Source: an archaeon (GTDB lineage: Archaea > Altiarchaeota > Altiarchaeia > JAFGQM01). From it: DNA of 10,223 bases. How positions within the stretch are numbered: the stretch's first letter is position 1; each line of letters begins with the position of its first letter. The position numbers and the translations under genes were made by a program. Where the stretch lies: NCBI GenBank assembly GCA_029932835.1, contig JAOZPI010000014.1:1-10223 (forward strand), given 5' to 3'. The notes under the pieces are model-generated. The model was given only the letters and a program-made list of their open reading frames with translations, was not told the DNA's origin and ran no database searches. This document shows positions 1 to 7,664 of the stretch, piece after piece.

Positions 1-939
1 GATGTTCTTGTTGGGAAGTCTTCGCCTCCCAGGTTTTTGGAGGAGATAGGGGAGTTTGGCTTCTTAGGGGATAAAAGAAGGGAATCCTCTCTCTGTGCCC
101 GTCCTAGAGAATCTGGCACTGTAGATCGTGTTGTGATCACTCTTTTGGATACTGGAAATCGTTTGGTCAAGGTGCGGATAAGAAAGACAAGGGAACCAGA
201 GCTTGGCGATAAATTTGCATCACGACACGGACAAAAGGGCGTCATTGGTCTCATGGTCAGACATGAGGATATGCCCTTTACTGAAAGGGGAGTGGTTCCA
301 GATCTCATAATAAATCCACATGCCATCCCATCAAGGATGACAGTAGGACACCTTCTTGAGATGATAGGAGGGAAGGTGGGGGCGCTGGAAGGTCGCATAG
401 TAGATGGAACTGTCTTCAAAGGAGAGAAGGAAAAGGACTTGCGGGAGGCCCTAAAAGCCGCTGGGTTTAATCCCTCCGGAACAGAGGTTATGTATGATGG
501 TCGCACAGGGAAAAAGTTCACCTGCGAGATTTACGTTGCTCCAATTTATTACCAAAAGCTTCACCACATGGTTGCCGGTAAGATCCATGCTAGGTCGAGA
601 GGACCGGTAACGCTTCTCACTCACCAGCCGACTGAGGGGAGAGCTAATGAGGGCGGTCTGCGCTTTGGTGAGATGGAGAGAGACTGTCTTATAGGGCATG
701 GAGCCTCTCTTCTCCTGAGGGAGCGGCTTGTAGAGGAATCTGATCGTTCTGATCTTCTTGTCTGCCCTGAATGTGGGGAAGAGGTTACACGAGATATCAG
801 CACTGGGAAGTATCTATGTCCCGTTTGTGGGGAGGTAAACCCTGTTTTAGTCCAGGTTCCACATGCCTTTAAGCTCTTGATAGATGAGATAAAGTCTATG
901 TGCATCTCCACAGCCATACTGACCGAAGACAAAAAATGA
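1..939 (+). CDS. rpoB: DNA-directed RNA polymerase subunit B or B', C-terminal part (5' end outside window)
   Basis: The reading frame is open from base 1, so this is the last 312 residues of a longer gene; an in-frame TTG at 37 is internal and not a start. The product is the second-largest catalytic subunit of archaeal RNA polymerase. Visible family motifs are GDKFASRHGQKG near base 209 (active-centre lysines that contact RNA and substrate), the INPHAIPSRMTVGHLLE block near 316, and GGLRFGEMERD near 652 (the switch/clamp-anchor region). A C-terminal zinc ribbon has CPECG at 763 and CPVCG at 817. Whether the organism has one fused B or split B''/B' cannot be told, because the split point would lie upstream. 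Odd points: the usual TRQPTEGRAREGG reads THQPTEGRANEGG, with His and Asn replacing two normally conserved Arg. The stop codon overlaps the rpoA1 start (ATGA, 936-939), implying translational coupling. Confidence 0.97.
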   Translation, partial: DVLVGKSSPPRFLEEIGEFGFLGDKRRESSLCARPRESGTVDRVVITLLDTGNRLVKVRIRKTREPELGDKFASRHGQKGVIGLMVRHEDMPFTERGVVPDLIINPHAIPSRMTVGHLLEMIGGKVGALEGRIVDGTVFKGEKEKDLREALKAAGFNPSGTEVMYDGRTGKKFTCEIYVAPIYYQKLHHMVAGKIHARSRGPVTLLTHQPTEGRANEGGLRFGEMERDCLIGHGASLLLRERLVEESDRSDLLVCPECGEEVTRDISTGKYLCPVCGEVNPVLVQVPHAFKLLIDEIKSMCISTAILTEDKK

Positions 940-3614
940 TAGCCAAGAAGGAAATACGGAAGCTGAAGTTCAGGGTTTTTTCTCCAGAGAGGATACGACA
1001 GGTGGCTGTATGCACTGTTGAGGTGCCAGACACCTACAACGAAGATGGCCTTCCCATAAAAAATGGGCTTATGGACCTTCGTATGGGGGTGATAGATCCT
1101 GGTCTCAGGTGCAAGACCTGTGGCGGAAAGATAAAGGAGTGCAAGGGACACTTCGGAAAGATAGAGCTCATTCGTCCGGTCGTGCATGTAGAGTATGCTA
1201 AAAAGGTCTATCAGGTTCTAGCTATGACCTGTCGAAAGTGTGGCAGGGTTTTGCTTTCAGACGAAGAGATCTCGCAGTATAGGGAAAAGGTAGAGCAAAT
1301 GGGCTTTGTCTATGGTCCAATAGTAGAGCGTGAAGCTTTTCAAAAGGCGAGGGCCAAGAGGGTATGCCCCCACTGCGGTGAGAGACAGGGGGAAATAAAG
1401 TGGGAAAAGCCCTACTTCTATCTTGAAGATCGCCGGAGACTTTGGCCGACAGAGATTCGAAATCGCTTCGAGTTGATCCTTAATAGCGATCTCTTCTTGA
1501 TGGGTATGGATCCAGAGAGTGCCAGGCCAGAATGGTTTATTCTTCAGGTCCTACCCGTAGCTCCTGTGACAGTAAGGCCTTCTATTACACTTGAGACCGG
1601 AGACAGAAGCGAGGATGATCTAACACACAAGCTTGGGGATATTGTTCGTATAAACCAGAGGCTCTATGAGAACATAGAGGGTGGTGCCCCTCAGCTCTCC
1701 ATAGAAGACACATGGGATCTTTTACAGTATCACGTAGCTACCTACTTTGATAACGAGATAACAGGTATCCCGCCTGCCAGGCATAGGAGTGGACGGCCTC
1801 TTAAGACCCTAACCCAGCGCCTTAAGGGGAAGGAAGGCAGATTCCGCCACAATCTGTCAGGAAAGCGTGTGAACTTCTCTGCGAGGACTCCCATATCTCC
1901 TGATCCAAATCTGAGCTTGAATGAGGTCGGAGTTCCATATGACATCGCGGAGGAGCTCACTGTCCCAGAGCGTGTGGAGCAATTTAACAAAGAAAAACTA
2001 ATCAAACTCATAAAAAATAATCCACGATATCCGTGCGCAAAGTATGTTCTGAAGGGTGAGGGAAAGAGAATACGTGTTATGGAAGAAAACAAGGAGGTTG
2101 TTGCTGAGGGGCTTCAGGAGCGTGATATCGTGGAGCGTCAGCTCATGGACGGGGATTATGTGATCTTCAACCGACAGCCCTCGCTTCACCGCATGTCTAT
2201 GATGGGGCACAGAGCAAAGATACTCCCATACAAGACCTTTAGGATAAATACAACAGTAACCACCCCCTATAACGCAGATTTTGATGGGGATGAGATGAAC
2301 CTCCATGTACCCCAGAATCCAGAAGCAGCGGCTGAGGTGGAAGAGCTCATGGATGCCAAAAACTCCCTTATATCGCTTAGGTACGGAGGGCCGATAATAG
2401 GGGGAAAGCACGACCATGTAAGTGGCATGTTCCTCTTAACACAAGACGACGTGGAGCTTAGTAAAGAGGAGGCGGAAATCCTTCTTGGTTTTGCAAAATT
2501 GGAGAAATATGCCCACCGACTTGATTGGAAAAAGGAGAGTTTTAGCGGAAAGGAAATCTTTTCCATACTCCTCCCCCCAGACTTTAGCTTCAGTTATAAG
2601 AACAAACTCAGAAAGTACCTGGATACAATACCAGAGACAGACAAAGAGCTTCGCAAGAGGATAGAGAGGCAGATGCTTGTGAAGATCGAGAATGGGAAGC
2701 TCCTTTCCGGAGTCATAGATGCCGAGGGTGTCGGTGGCGTTCTCCTCCATCGCATTATTGCAAAATATGGAAACCTGGTAGGAAAGGAGTTCATAGACAG
2801 TGTTGCCCGCCTTGGTGCGACTGCCATTACCTTCTTTGGCTTTACCTACTCAATTGCCGATTCTGATCTCCCACAAGAGGCACTGGTTGAAATAGAAAAA
2901 AACCTTCAGGAATCCATTAATGAGGTCTCACGTCTTATAGAGAAATTTACAAAGGGCGAACTGGAGCCCATACCTGGAAAGACAACGGAAGAGAGCCTTG
3001 AAGACTATGTATTGCAGATTTTGGGAAAGAGCAGGGACAAAAGCGGTGAGATAGCTGGAAGATATCTTGGTTTGGAGAACCACGCTGTTGTTATGGCTCG
3101 TTCAGGGGCAAGAGGGTCCATGCTGAATCTTACCCAAATGTGCGGGTCTGTTGGACAGCAGGCAGTTAGGGGGGAACGAATAAAGAGAGGGTTTATAGAT
3201 AGGACTACATCGCACTTTAAGAAGGGGGAATTAACTCCAGAATCCAGGGGGTTTGTTACCAGTTCCTTTAAGAAGGGATTATCCCCCACAGAATACTTCT
3301 TTCACGCTATGGGCGGGCGAGAGGGTCTGGTGGACACAGCCATAAGGACAGCCAGGAGCGGTTATCTGCAGAGGAGGCTCATAAACGCACTACAGGACCT
3401 AATTGTCGCAAATGACTACACTGTTCGGGACTCTGGAGGCGTTATAGTCCAGTTTATGTATGGGGAAGATGGCGTGGACGTTTCTAAGACATACAACGGT
3501 GAGGTTCCCCTCTTTGAGGAGGAAATATCGGAGGGCAAGACTATAGAGAAATACAAGCAGGAAGAATTCGACGACGAGGTCGGCATGATTGATTATGAGG
3601 AATTTGACGAATAA
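936..3614 (+). CDS. rpoA1: DNA-directed RNA polymerase subunit A' (Rpo1N)
   Basis: This is the N-terminal two thirds of the archaeal largest polymerase subunit, which carries the catalytic metal site. I chose the ATG at 936 (892 aa), which overlaps the rpoB stop as ATGA; the frame is open a little further upstream, but that stretch lies inside rpoB. Zinc-binding residues are C59, C62, C69 and H72, followed by CxxC pairs at C99/C102 and C144/C147. RVNFSARTPISPDPNLS and RQPSLHRMSMMGH precede the catalytic NADFDGDEM motif, with D448, D450 and D452 coordinating Mg2+. The bridge helix, FFHAMGGREGLVDTA, starts near residue 781. The length is typical of archaeal A'. The C-terminus is acidic (DDEVGMIDYEEFDE). 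The next gene, rpoA2, begins one base after the stop. No Shine-Dalgarno is evident, so re-initiation or coupling is likely. The active-site motifs are intact. Confidence 0.98.
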   Translation: MIAKKEIRKLKFRVFSPERIRQVAVCTVEVPDTYNEDGLPIKNGLMDLRMGVIDPGLRCKTCGGKIKECKGHFGKIELIRPVVHVEYAKKVYQVLAMTCRKCGRVLLSDEEISQYREKVEQMGFVYGPIVEREAFQKARAKRVCPHCGERQGEIKWEKPYFYLEDRRRLWPTEIRNRFELILNSDLFLMGMDPESARPEWFILQVLPVAPVTVRPSITLETGDRSEDDLTHKLGDIVRINQRLYENIEGGAPQLSIEDTWDLLQYHVATYFDNEITGIPPARHRSGRPLKTLTQRLKGKEGRFRHNLSGKRVNFSARTPISPDPNLSLNEVGVPYDIAEELTVPERVEQFNKEKLIKLIKNNPRYPCAKYVLKGEGKRIRVMEENKEVVAEGLQERDIVERQLMDGDYVIFNRQPSLHRMSMMGHRAKILPYKTFRINTTVTTPYNADFDGDEMNLHVPQNPEAAAEVEELMDAKNSLISLRYGGPIIGGKHDHVSGMFLLTQDDVELSKEEAEILLGFAKLEKYAHRLDWKKESFSGKEIFSILLPPDFSFSYKNKLRKYLDTIPETDKELRKRIERQMLVKIENGKLLSGVIDAEGVGGVLLHRIIAKYGNLVGKEFIDSVARLGATAITFFGFTYSIADSDLPQEALVEIEKNLQESINEVSRLIEKFTKGELEPIPGKTTEESLEDYVLQILGKSRDKSGEIAGRYLGLENHAVVMARSGARGSMLNLTQMCGSVGQQAVRGERIKRGFIDRTTSHFKKGELTPESRGFVTSSFKKGLSPTEYFFHAMGGREGLVDTAIRTARSGYLQRRLINALQDLIVANDYTVRDSGGVIVQFMYGEDGVDVSKTYNGEVPLFEEEISEGKTIEKYKQEEFDDEVGMIDYEEFDE

Positions 3615-3615
3615 A

Positions 3616-4890
3616 ATGGACACAGAGCTCATCGATGAGAAACTTCGGGAGATAGAAGGGCAGATGCCCCCCTTGCTCATTGACAAGCTTAGAGAAAAGC
3701 TCATTGGCTGCAAAAATCTTAACGAAGTGAAGGCGAGGATAGCTTGGGCTCTGCGCTCTTATAAAAACTCAAGGATAACGCCTGGAGAGGCTGTGGGCAC
3801 CCTAGCTGCTCAGAGCATAGGCGAGCCTGGAACCCAGATGACCATGAGAACATTCCACTATGCCGGAGTGGCGGAGGTGGCGGTGCCACAAGGCCTTCCG
3901 AGGCTGATAGAAGTCCTTGATGCAAAACGAGAGCCAGATACTCCTGTTATGAGGATTCCGCTAGAGAAGGAGAAGGTCAAAACAAGGGAAGATGCAGAGC
4001 AAATAGCTAAGAAATTAAGAGAGGTTGTAATATCTGATGTTTCAAAATTAAAGAATAATCTCAGCGAGATGAGCGTGGATATCACTGAAATAGAACCGCA
4101 GTATATGGACGACATAGAAAAAAGCCTCAAAAAGTTCGGTAATTACAAAAGGTACAAAGACGGATTCAGGGTTTTGTCTACGAAACGGAGTATCGCAGAT
4201 CTGGCAAAGATAAGGAAGAAGGTAGGAAAAAACAAGCTCGCTGGGATCAAGGGAATTCGGCGGGTTATGATAAAAGAGGAAGAGGGATGCTTTGTTATAT
4301 ATACAGAGGGATCTAATCTTAGGGAGACATATAGAGTCAAGGGGGTGGATAGAAACCAGATATACACCAACAATATTCAAGAAATTTACGAATTTATGGG
4401 GATAGAAGCTGCCAGAGAGGCAATAGTTCGTGAGGCAAAACAGGTACTGGACGAACAAAACCTTACCGTAGATATACGACACTTAATGCTGGTGGCTGAT
4501 ATGATGACCCTAACTGGAGAGATCAGTGCAATAGGGAGGCATGGTATATCTGGATCCAAGACCTCTGTGATCGCAAAGGCCGCCTTTGAGGAAACCACAA
4601 AGCACCTCATAAATGCATCTATACGGGGGGAAGAGGACCATCTTACCGGGGTTGCTGAGAGTATAATAGTAGGAAAACCGCCTCCGATTGGAACTGGAAT
4701 TGTGAAGCTCGGGATGAGACTCACGCAGCCGGCAGCCAAAGAGAAAAAGAAATCAAAGGCCAGAACGGGCGGAGTTGCAGATGGAAAAGCTGCTTCTCTG
4801 GAGACCAAGAAGGCCAAGGCGAACGAGGAGGAGGCGGAAAGCAGGGGTAAGCAGGAGACCCCCAAGCAAAAGAAGACTTCCAAGAACTAG
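3616..4890 (+). CDS. rpoA2: DNA-directed RNA polymerase subunit A'' (Rpo1C) with Lys-rich C-terminal tail
   Basis: This is the C-terminal third of the archaeal largest polymerase subunit, supplying the trigger loop and the jaw/clamp parts. The ATG at 3616 gives 424 aa and starts with the usual MDTELIDEKL-type helix; an ATG at 3589 in the same frame lies inside rpoA1 and is less likely. The trigger loop runs from AAQSIGEPGTQMTMRTFHYAG (residues 64-84), with H81 matching the catalytic His of the family, then GLPRLIEVLDA. The conserved end blocks LTGEISAIGRHGISG and the terminal IVGKPPPIGTGIVKL are present. Beyond about residue 372 is a 52-residue tail rich in Lys, Ala, Glu and Ser (for example AAKEKKKSKA). 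Most archaeal A'' proteins I know end near the IGTG block, so this is an extension, probably disordered. The isomerase gene follows after 7 bp. Confidence 0.97.
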   Translation: MDTELIDEKLREIEGQMPPLLIDKLREKLIGCKNLNEVKARIAWALRSYKNSRITPGEAVGTLAAQSIGEPGTQMTMRTFHYAGVAEVAVPQGLPRLIEVLDAKREPDTPVMRIPLEKEKVKTREDAEQIAKKLREVVISDVSKLKNNLSEMSVDITEIEPQYMDDIEKSLKKFGNYKRYKDGFRVLSTKRSIADLAKIRKKVGKNKLAGIKGIRRVMIKEEEGCFVIYTEGSNLRETYRVKGVDRNQIYTNNIQEIYEFMGIEAAREAIVREAKQVLDEQNLTVDIRHLMLVADMMTLTGEISAIGRHGISGSKTSVIAKAAFEETTKHLINASIRGEEDHLTGVAESIIVGKPPPIGTGIVKLGMRLTQPAAKEKKKSKARTGGVADGKAASLETKKAKANEEEAESRGKQETPKQKKTSKN

Positions 4891-4897
4891 TCTTAAA

Positions 4898-5416
4898 ATG
4901 GACTTTGTTTTGGAGAGCATAGTCTTGCATCTTAGAGAGAACAAGAAGAAGATCACCAAGCTGAGCGATATGCGAGATTTGTTTTCTGATGAGGAAGCAG
5001 TAAGTGAGACCCTGAGGCATCATAACCCTGTTATATACGAGGTTTACATCCACGAAAGCGATGGAAGGGGTGCTTTGTCCTACGCCCTGACTCGTCTCTA
5101 CCCGGGGGACATCGCTGGCGAGTACTACATGACAAAGGGCCACTTCCATGAGAGAGAGGTCGGGGAGGTATATATTGGGCTTTCCGGAAGGGGGCTGGTC
5201 CTAATGCAGAATAGGGAGGGGGATACCAAAAAAGACTTACTTTCTCCAGGTTCCATCATCCATGTGCCCTCCACTTATGGCCATCGGACAGTGAACACAG
5301 GATCTGAAGACCTGGTCTTTCTGTCTGTCTATCCCTCCAATGCGGGACATGATTACAGCTTGGGAAGAACAGCCTTTCCGACTGTTAGGAAAACTGCCAA
5401 AAGCACGGATTTGTAA
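4898..5416 (+). CDS. pgiA: Archaeal cupin-type glucose-6-phosphate isomerase
   Basis: Predicted to interconvert glucose 6-phosphate and fructose 6-phosphate in the cytoplasm, at the entry to glycolysis or in gluconeogenesis. It belongs to the metal-dependent cupin isomerase family known from Pyrococcus and Thermococcus, which is unrelated to the bacterial/eukaryotic PGI fold. The ATG at 4898 gives 172 aa; the family is near 190 aa, so this copy is slightly short, mainly at the ends. Family blocks are LSDM (22-25), PVIYEVY (44-50), TKGHFH (79-84) and GHRTVN (128-133), then YPSNAGHDY (145-153). The metal ligands are probably H82, H84, E90 and H129, by alignment in memory with the Pyrococcus furiosus enzyme (three His and one Glu). 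It starts 7 bp after rpoA2 with no separate promoter seen, so it is probably co-transcribed with the polymerase genes. It ends 14 bp short of a convergent gene. Confidence 0.93.
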   Translation: MDFVLESIVLHLRENKKKITKLSDMRDLFSDEEAVSETLRHHNPVIYEVYIHESDGRGALSYALTRLYPGDIAGEYYMTKGHFHEREVGEVYIGLSGRGLVLMQNREGDTKKDLLSPGSIIHVPSTYGHRTVNTGSEDLVFLSVYPSNAGHDYSLGRTAFPTVRKTAKSTDL

Positions 5417-5430
5417 GTGCTCCTGGCTAC

Positions 5431-6915
5431 TCACGGAGGACAGCTAAGGAGGGGGCGTGCCGAGAATTTTTTCCCACGCCCGCCTGTGTAAAACTTTGCC
5501 CTTTCTCCTCCCAGTGCCTCAAATCGGTACAGGATCCTGCCCTCAAGCTCTGGCGGCAAGCTTTTCTCAGTTACGAACAACCCTCCCCTCCTAGAAACCA
5601 GCTTTTTTATAATCTCTGACTGTATCAAACCCCTTCCGAACCAATCCATGCCAAGGAACACAGGATAGATATAATCCAGCCTCCTTTTTGCTACCACAGA
5701 CAATTCTTTGGACCTCTTCATCCCCTCCACTTCCTCAAGAAGATAGAGAATCAGGGCAAGCCGCTTTTGATTGCTCAAGTCTGAAATAGGGATATACACG
5801 GCCTTATTGTCTTCTACTGCCCTCTCTATGACCCCCCGAAGATTACTCTCCCCTCCCAGGATCCCTGCGTAGATCTTCTCTAAAACCCCAAGGATACGAA
5901 GACTTCTAGCTTTGTTCCAGCCATCGTCCTGCCCTTCCACAGCACTCCGGATCTGCTGAAGATCTGTGATTTTCCCCTTCTCTCGGAGCTTCATAAGCGT
6001 CTCTAATAACAGCGTGGATGCCTCGTCTGTTCCTAGACCAAAGATCCTCCATAAAACCTCGATATCGGCGCTATTGAGGTCAATGATGAAGGCGGGAACC
6101 CCCTCCTTTCCCATAAATTCAACAGAAAAGGCGGTGTTTTTAAATTCTAGTCCATATCTCTCATAGTCATATGGATACGGGTTTGGTTGATCTAGTTTTA
6201 GATTGTAGCCCTCACAATCAAGGATTATGGGAATAGGACCAGGATCTATGATGGCTGATTCTATGAGTATTTGTGCAATGTATGCCCTAGACCTATGATC
6301 CCCCTTCTTTATCGAAACAAAGTTCTCAAACAAGTTTTCTTCTACTGCTACCACTCCTGCTTCATCCTCCCCAACCACAATCTGTTTTAGTTTCCTTTTT
6401 TTGGGTTCTTCTCCCTCCGGGGCCACGCTCAAAAGGCTAAGAAGAAGAGGTGGGTTCCCTAGGATATTGGCATTCTCTCTTTTGGGCGCGTCCCTGAGAT
6501 CAAATAACTCTACCCCCTTCTCCTCGGCAATAGCTCGGATCTCCTTCTCCTCCTGCTCCAGTTCCAAAACCTTCTGGAACACGCTAGAACCAAGCTCCTT
6601 GCTTCCAAATTCCAATAGAATAGGGGGGGTTAGAATTATCAGGTAGCTGGACTTTCTCCCTGGTATCTCTTGCTTTAGTATATGGAGATTTTTGTCTTCG
6701 AGGTCTCCCTCAATTTTTTCTATCCCCCTCGGGACCATGAGTATTTTATCAACTCGCACCATTATCCACCCTACTTCGTTGGCCTTTGGAAACACAGTTG
6801 TCATAAGGATCCCTTCTTCATTCTCGTACACTGCTACATTAAAGTTGTTCCATACGCCAGAAAACACTCTCTTCCAAGGCCCCCCCGGGAGATCCCATAC
6901 GCTTTTGGATGCCAT
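5431..6915 (-). CDS. HerA/DUF87-like ATPase homologue with decayed nucleotide-binding motifs (putative)
   Basis: This 494-aa protein starts at ATG 6915; an AT-rich box 25 bases upstream supports that start. No clear family name can be read directly, but the order of elements follows HerA/FtsK-type ATPases. There is a beta-rich N-terminal part (about 15-105), a charged helix (112-135), then VVGEDEAGVVAV leading to a strand-loop-helix at 197-220. Next come IILDCEGY (230-237), which matches the strand after the Walker A helix (often 'DPHGEY' in HerA), DLSNQKRLALIL (379-390), and a late GGLFVTEKS (444-452) where the family has its 'isQrp' strand. The loop expected to be GxxGxGKS reads KKGDHRSRA (203-211), with no Gly-Lys-Ser. 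The strand expected to carry the Walker B DEAH reads VFLGMDWFG (419-427). It is therefore probably catalytically dead, perhaps structural or regulatory. No signal peptide or membrane span was seen. It is divergent from the coiled-coil gene at 6981 and converges on the isomerase gene. Confidence 0.5.
   Translation of the reverse strand: MASKSVWDLPGGPWKRVFSGVWNNFNVAVYENEEGILMTTVFPKANEVGWIMVRVDKILMVPRGIEKIEGDLEDKNLHILKQEIPGRKSSYLIILTPPILLEFGSKELGSSVFQKVLELEQEEKEIRAIAEEKGVELFDLRDAPKRENANILGNPPLLLSLLSVAPEGEEPKKRKLKQIVVGEDEAGVVAVEENLFENFVSIKKGDHRSRAYIAQILIESAIIDPGPIPIILDCEGYNLKLDQPNPYPYDYERYGLEFKNTAFSVEFMGKEGVPAFIIDLNSADIEVLWRIFGLGTDEASTLLLETLMKLREKGKITDLQQIRSAVEGQDDGWNKARSLRILGVLEKIYAGILGGESNLRGVIERAVEDNKAVYIPISDLSNQKRLALILYLLEEVEGMKRSKELSVVAKRRLDYIYPVFLGMDWFGRGLIQSEIIKKLVSRRGGLFVTEKSLPPELEGRILYRFEALGGERAKFYTGGRGKKFSARPLLSCPP
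5453..5481 (+). terminator. Possible terminator: 7-bp stem enclosing a T6 tract
   Basis: GGGCGTG at 5453-5459 is the exact reverse complement of CACGCCC at 5475-5481. The 15-base loop contains a run of six T (5467-5472), starting about 50 bases after the isomerase stop. Archaeal RNA polymerase terminates on oligo-T tracts, so this could end the rpo-pgi transcript. It lies inside the 3' coding end of the convergent gene, so coding constraint may explain it equally well. Confidence 0.25.
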
Positions 6916-6933
6916 AATCTCAGCTAATCCTCG

Positions 6934-6945
6934 TAATTTTAATAA
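6934..6945 (-). promoter_or_regulatory. TATA-like box for the minus-strand ATPase-like gene
   Basis: On the minus strand this reads ttattaaaatta, centred about 25 bases before the ATG at 6915. That spacing fits a leaderless archaeal transcript starting at or next to the start codon. No Shine-Dalgarno precedes the ATG within 15 bases that would argue otherwise. Assigned by spacing and composition only. Confidence 0.45.
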
Positions 6946-6950
6946 CCCGT

Positions 6951-6964
6951 TTCATAATTATAAG
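6951..6964 (+). promoter_or_regulatory. TATA-like box for the coiled-coil gene
   Basis: The sequence ttcataattataag lies 17-30 bases before the ATG at 6981, within the 65-bp gap between the two divergent genes. The exact register is uncertain: the centre could be 23-27 bases from the ATG. A leaderless start is likely, since there is no Shine-Dalgarno (gttaaaaaag precedes the ATG). Together with the opposite box at 6934-6945 it forms a compact divergent promoter. Confidence 0.45.
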
Positions 6965-6980
6965 GCATAGGTTAAAAAAG

Positions 6981-7664
6981 ATGGAAGGCCCAGAACCTGA
7001 AGAGCTCGTGGCTCAGTTATACGAAGATGGTATGAGTGATGATGAAATACGTTCTCGTCTTGCTGAGTTCGGTATGTCCCCACGAGAGATTCACCTCGTT
7101 ATGAAGAAGGCCAAAGAGGTTCGTGATGCGAAAAAGAGGAACGTGTCGCCCTCCACCGGGGAACCTAAGGCAGCTGAGGCTAAGCCCTCTGGTTCTAATG
7201 AACCTGAACGAAAAAAGAAACCTTTTTTGAGTCTTCCTCTCTTAGGAAGAAAGAGGAAGGAGGCTGGGGGAGAGGCTGCTAAAAGCAAAACAGAGGGGGG
7301 TCTGGAGCATGGCTCCACGTCTGAAAAGGGAGGAACTGATGAGATGTATCAGGCCAAAATGAAGAGATTGAGGGCAATAAAGGAGGCAATTTCCACCTCT
7401 ATGGAGAGTGAAGAGACTGAGCCTTCTCCTGCTCCTGGTGAGGCTGTAAGTGGTAATAAGGCAAGTGAGGTGGAGGCTGAGGTTGGAGAAACCATAAATC
7501 AGGTTCAAACAAAAACGAGAGAGAACATGGAAGAGGAAACCGCACAAAAGATCTTGGAGGGGATGGAGTCTTTGCAGAAGGACATGGGCGAGATAAAGCA
7601 GTTACTTGATGTATTGCGTGAGCTGAACATAAAGCTCATAGAGATATTAGAGAAAAAAGGCTAA
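6981..7664 (+). CDS. Uncharacterised protein: N-terminal helical module, charged linker, C-terminal coiled coil
   Basis: I do not recognise a named family. This 227-aa protein begins at the ATG at 6981, placed by the promoter box upstream. Residues 7-48 form a compact pair of helical repeats (EDGMSDDEIRSRLAEFGMSP then REIHLVMKKAKE). The repeated 'G-S-x-x-E-I' pattern is like small UBA-like or helix-hairpin modules seen in many archaeal proteins of unknown role. Residues 52-180 are low complexity, rich in Lys, Glu, Ser, Pro and Gly, with one basic-hydrophobic patch (KKKPFLSLPLLGRKRK, 78-93). Residues 185-225 show hydrophobic residues at heptad-like spacing (I191, M195, L198, M202, I205, L209, L212, I220, L223), which predicts a coiled coil and so oligomerisation. 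There is no signal peptide or membrane span. The gene leads a probable cluster with three small membrane proteins and is divergent from the ATPase-like gene. A scaffold or adaptor role is only a guess. Confidence 0.8.
   Translation: MEGPEPEELVAQLYEDGMSDDEIRSRLAEFGMSPREIHLVMKKAKEVRDAKKRNVSPSTGEPKAAEAKPSGSNEPERKKKPFLSLPLLGRKRKEAGGEAAKSKTEGGLEHGSTSEKGGTDEMYQAKMKRLRAIKEAISTSMESEETEPSPAPGEAVSGNKASEVEAEVGETINQVQTKTRENMEEETAQKILEGMESLQKDMGEIKQLLDVLRELNIKLIEILEKKG

Noticed and set aside
37..39. TTG as a start codon for the first gene
   Set aside because: The frame is open to base 1 and the upstream residues (DVLVGKSSPPRF) continue the RNA polymerase B sequence, so the TTG is internal.
621..1187. Long minus-strand open frame opposite rpoB/rpoA1
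   Set aside because: It lies entirely antisense to two well-conserved polymerase genes, and the product shows no family features.
2398..2424. Variant GGKHDHVSG in A' instead of the GGIQDYISG form
   Set aside because: I could not rule out that HDH is a normal alternative in archaeal A' subunits, so it was not raised as a finding.
4775..4897. Longer start for the isomerase, overlapping rpoA2
   Set aside because: The extra residues are an Arg/Lys-rich shadow of the rpoA2 tail with no counterpart in the isomerase family; the ATG at 4898 fits the family start.
4721..5149. Minus-strand open frames across the rpoA2 tail and isomerase
   Set aside because: They are antisense to real genes, and their composition follows from the Lys-rich tail read backwards.
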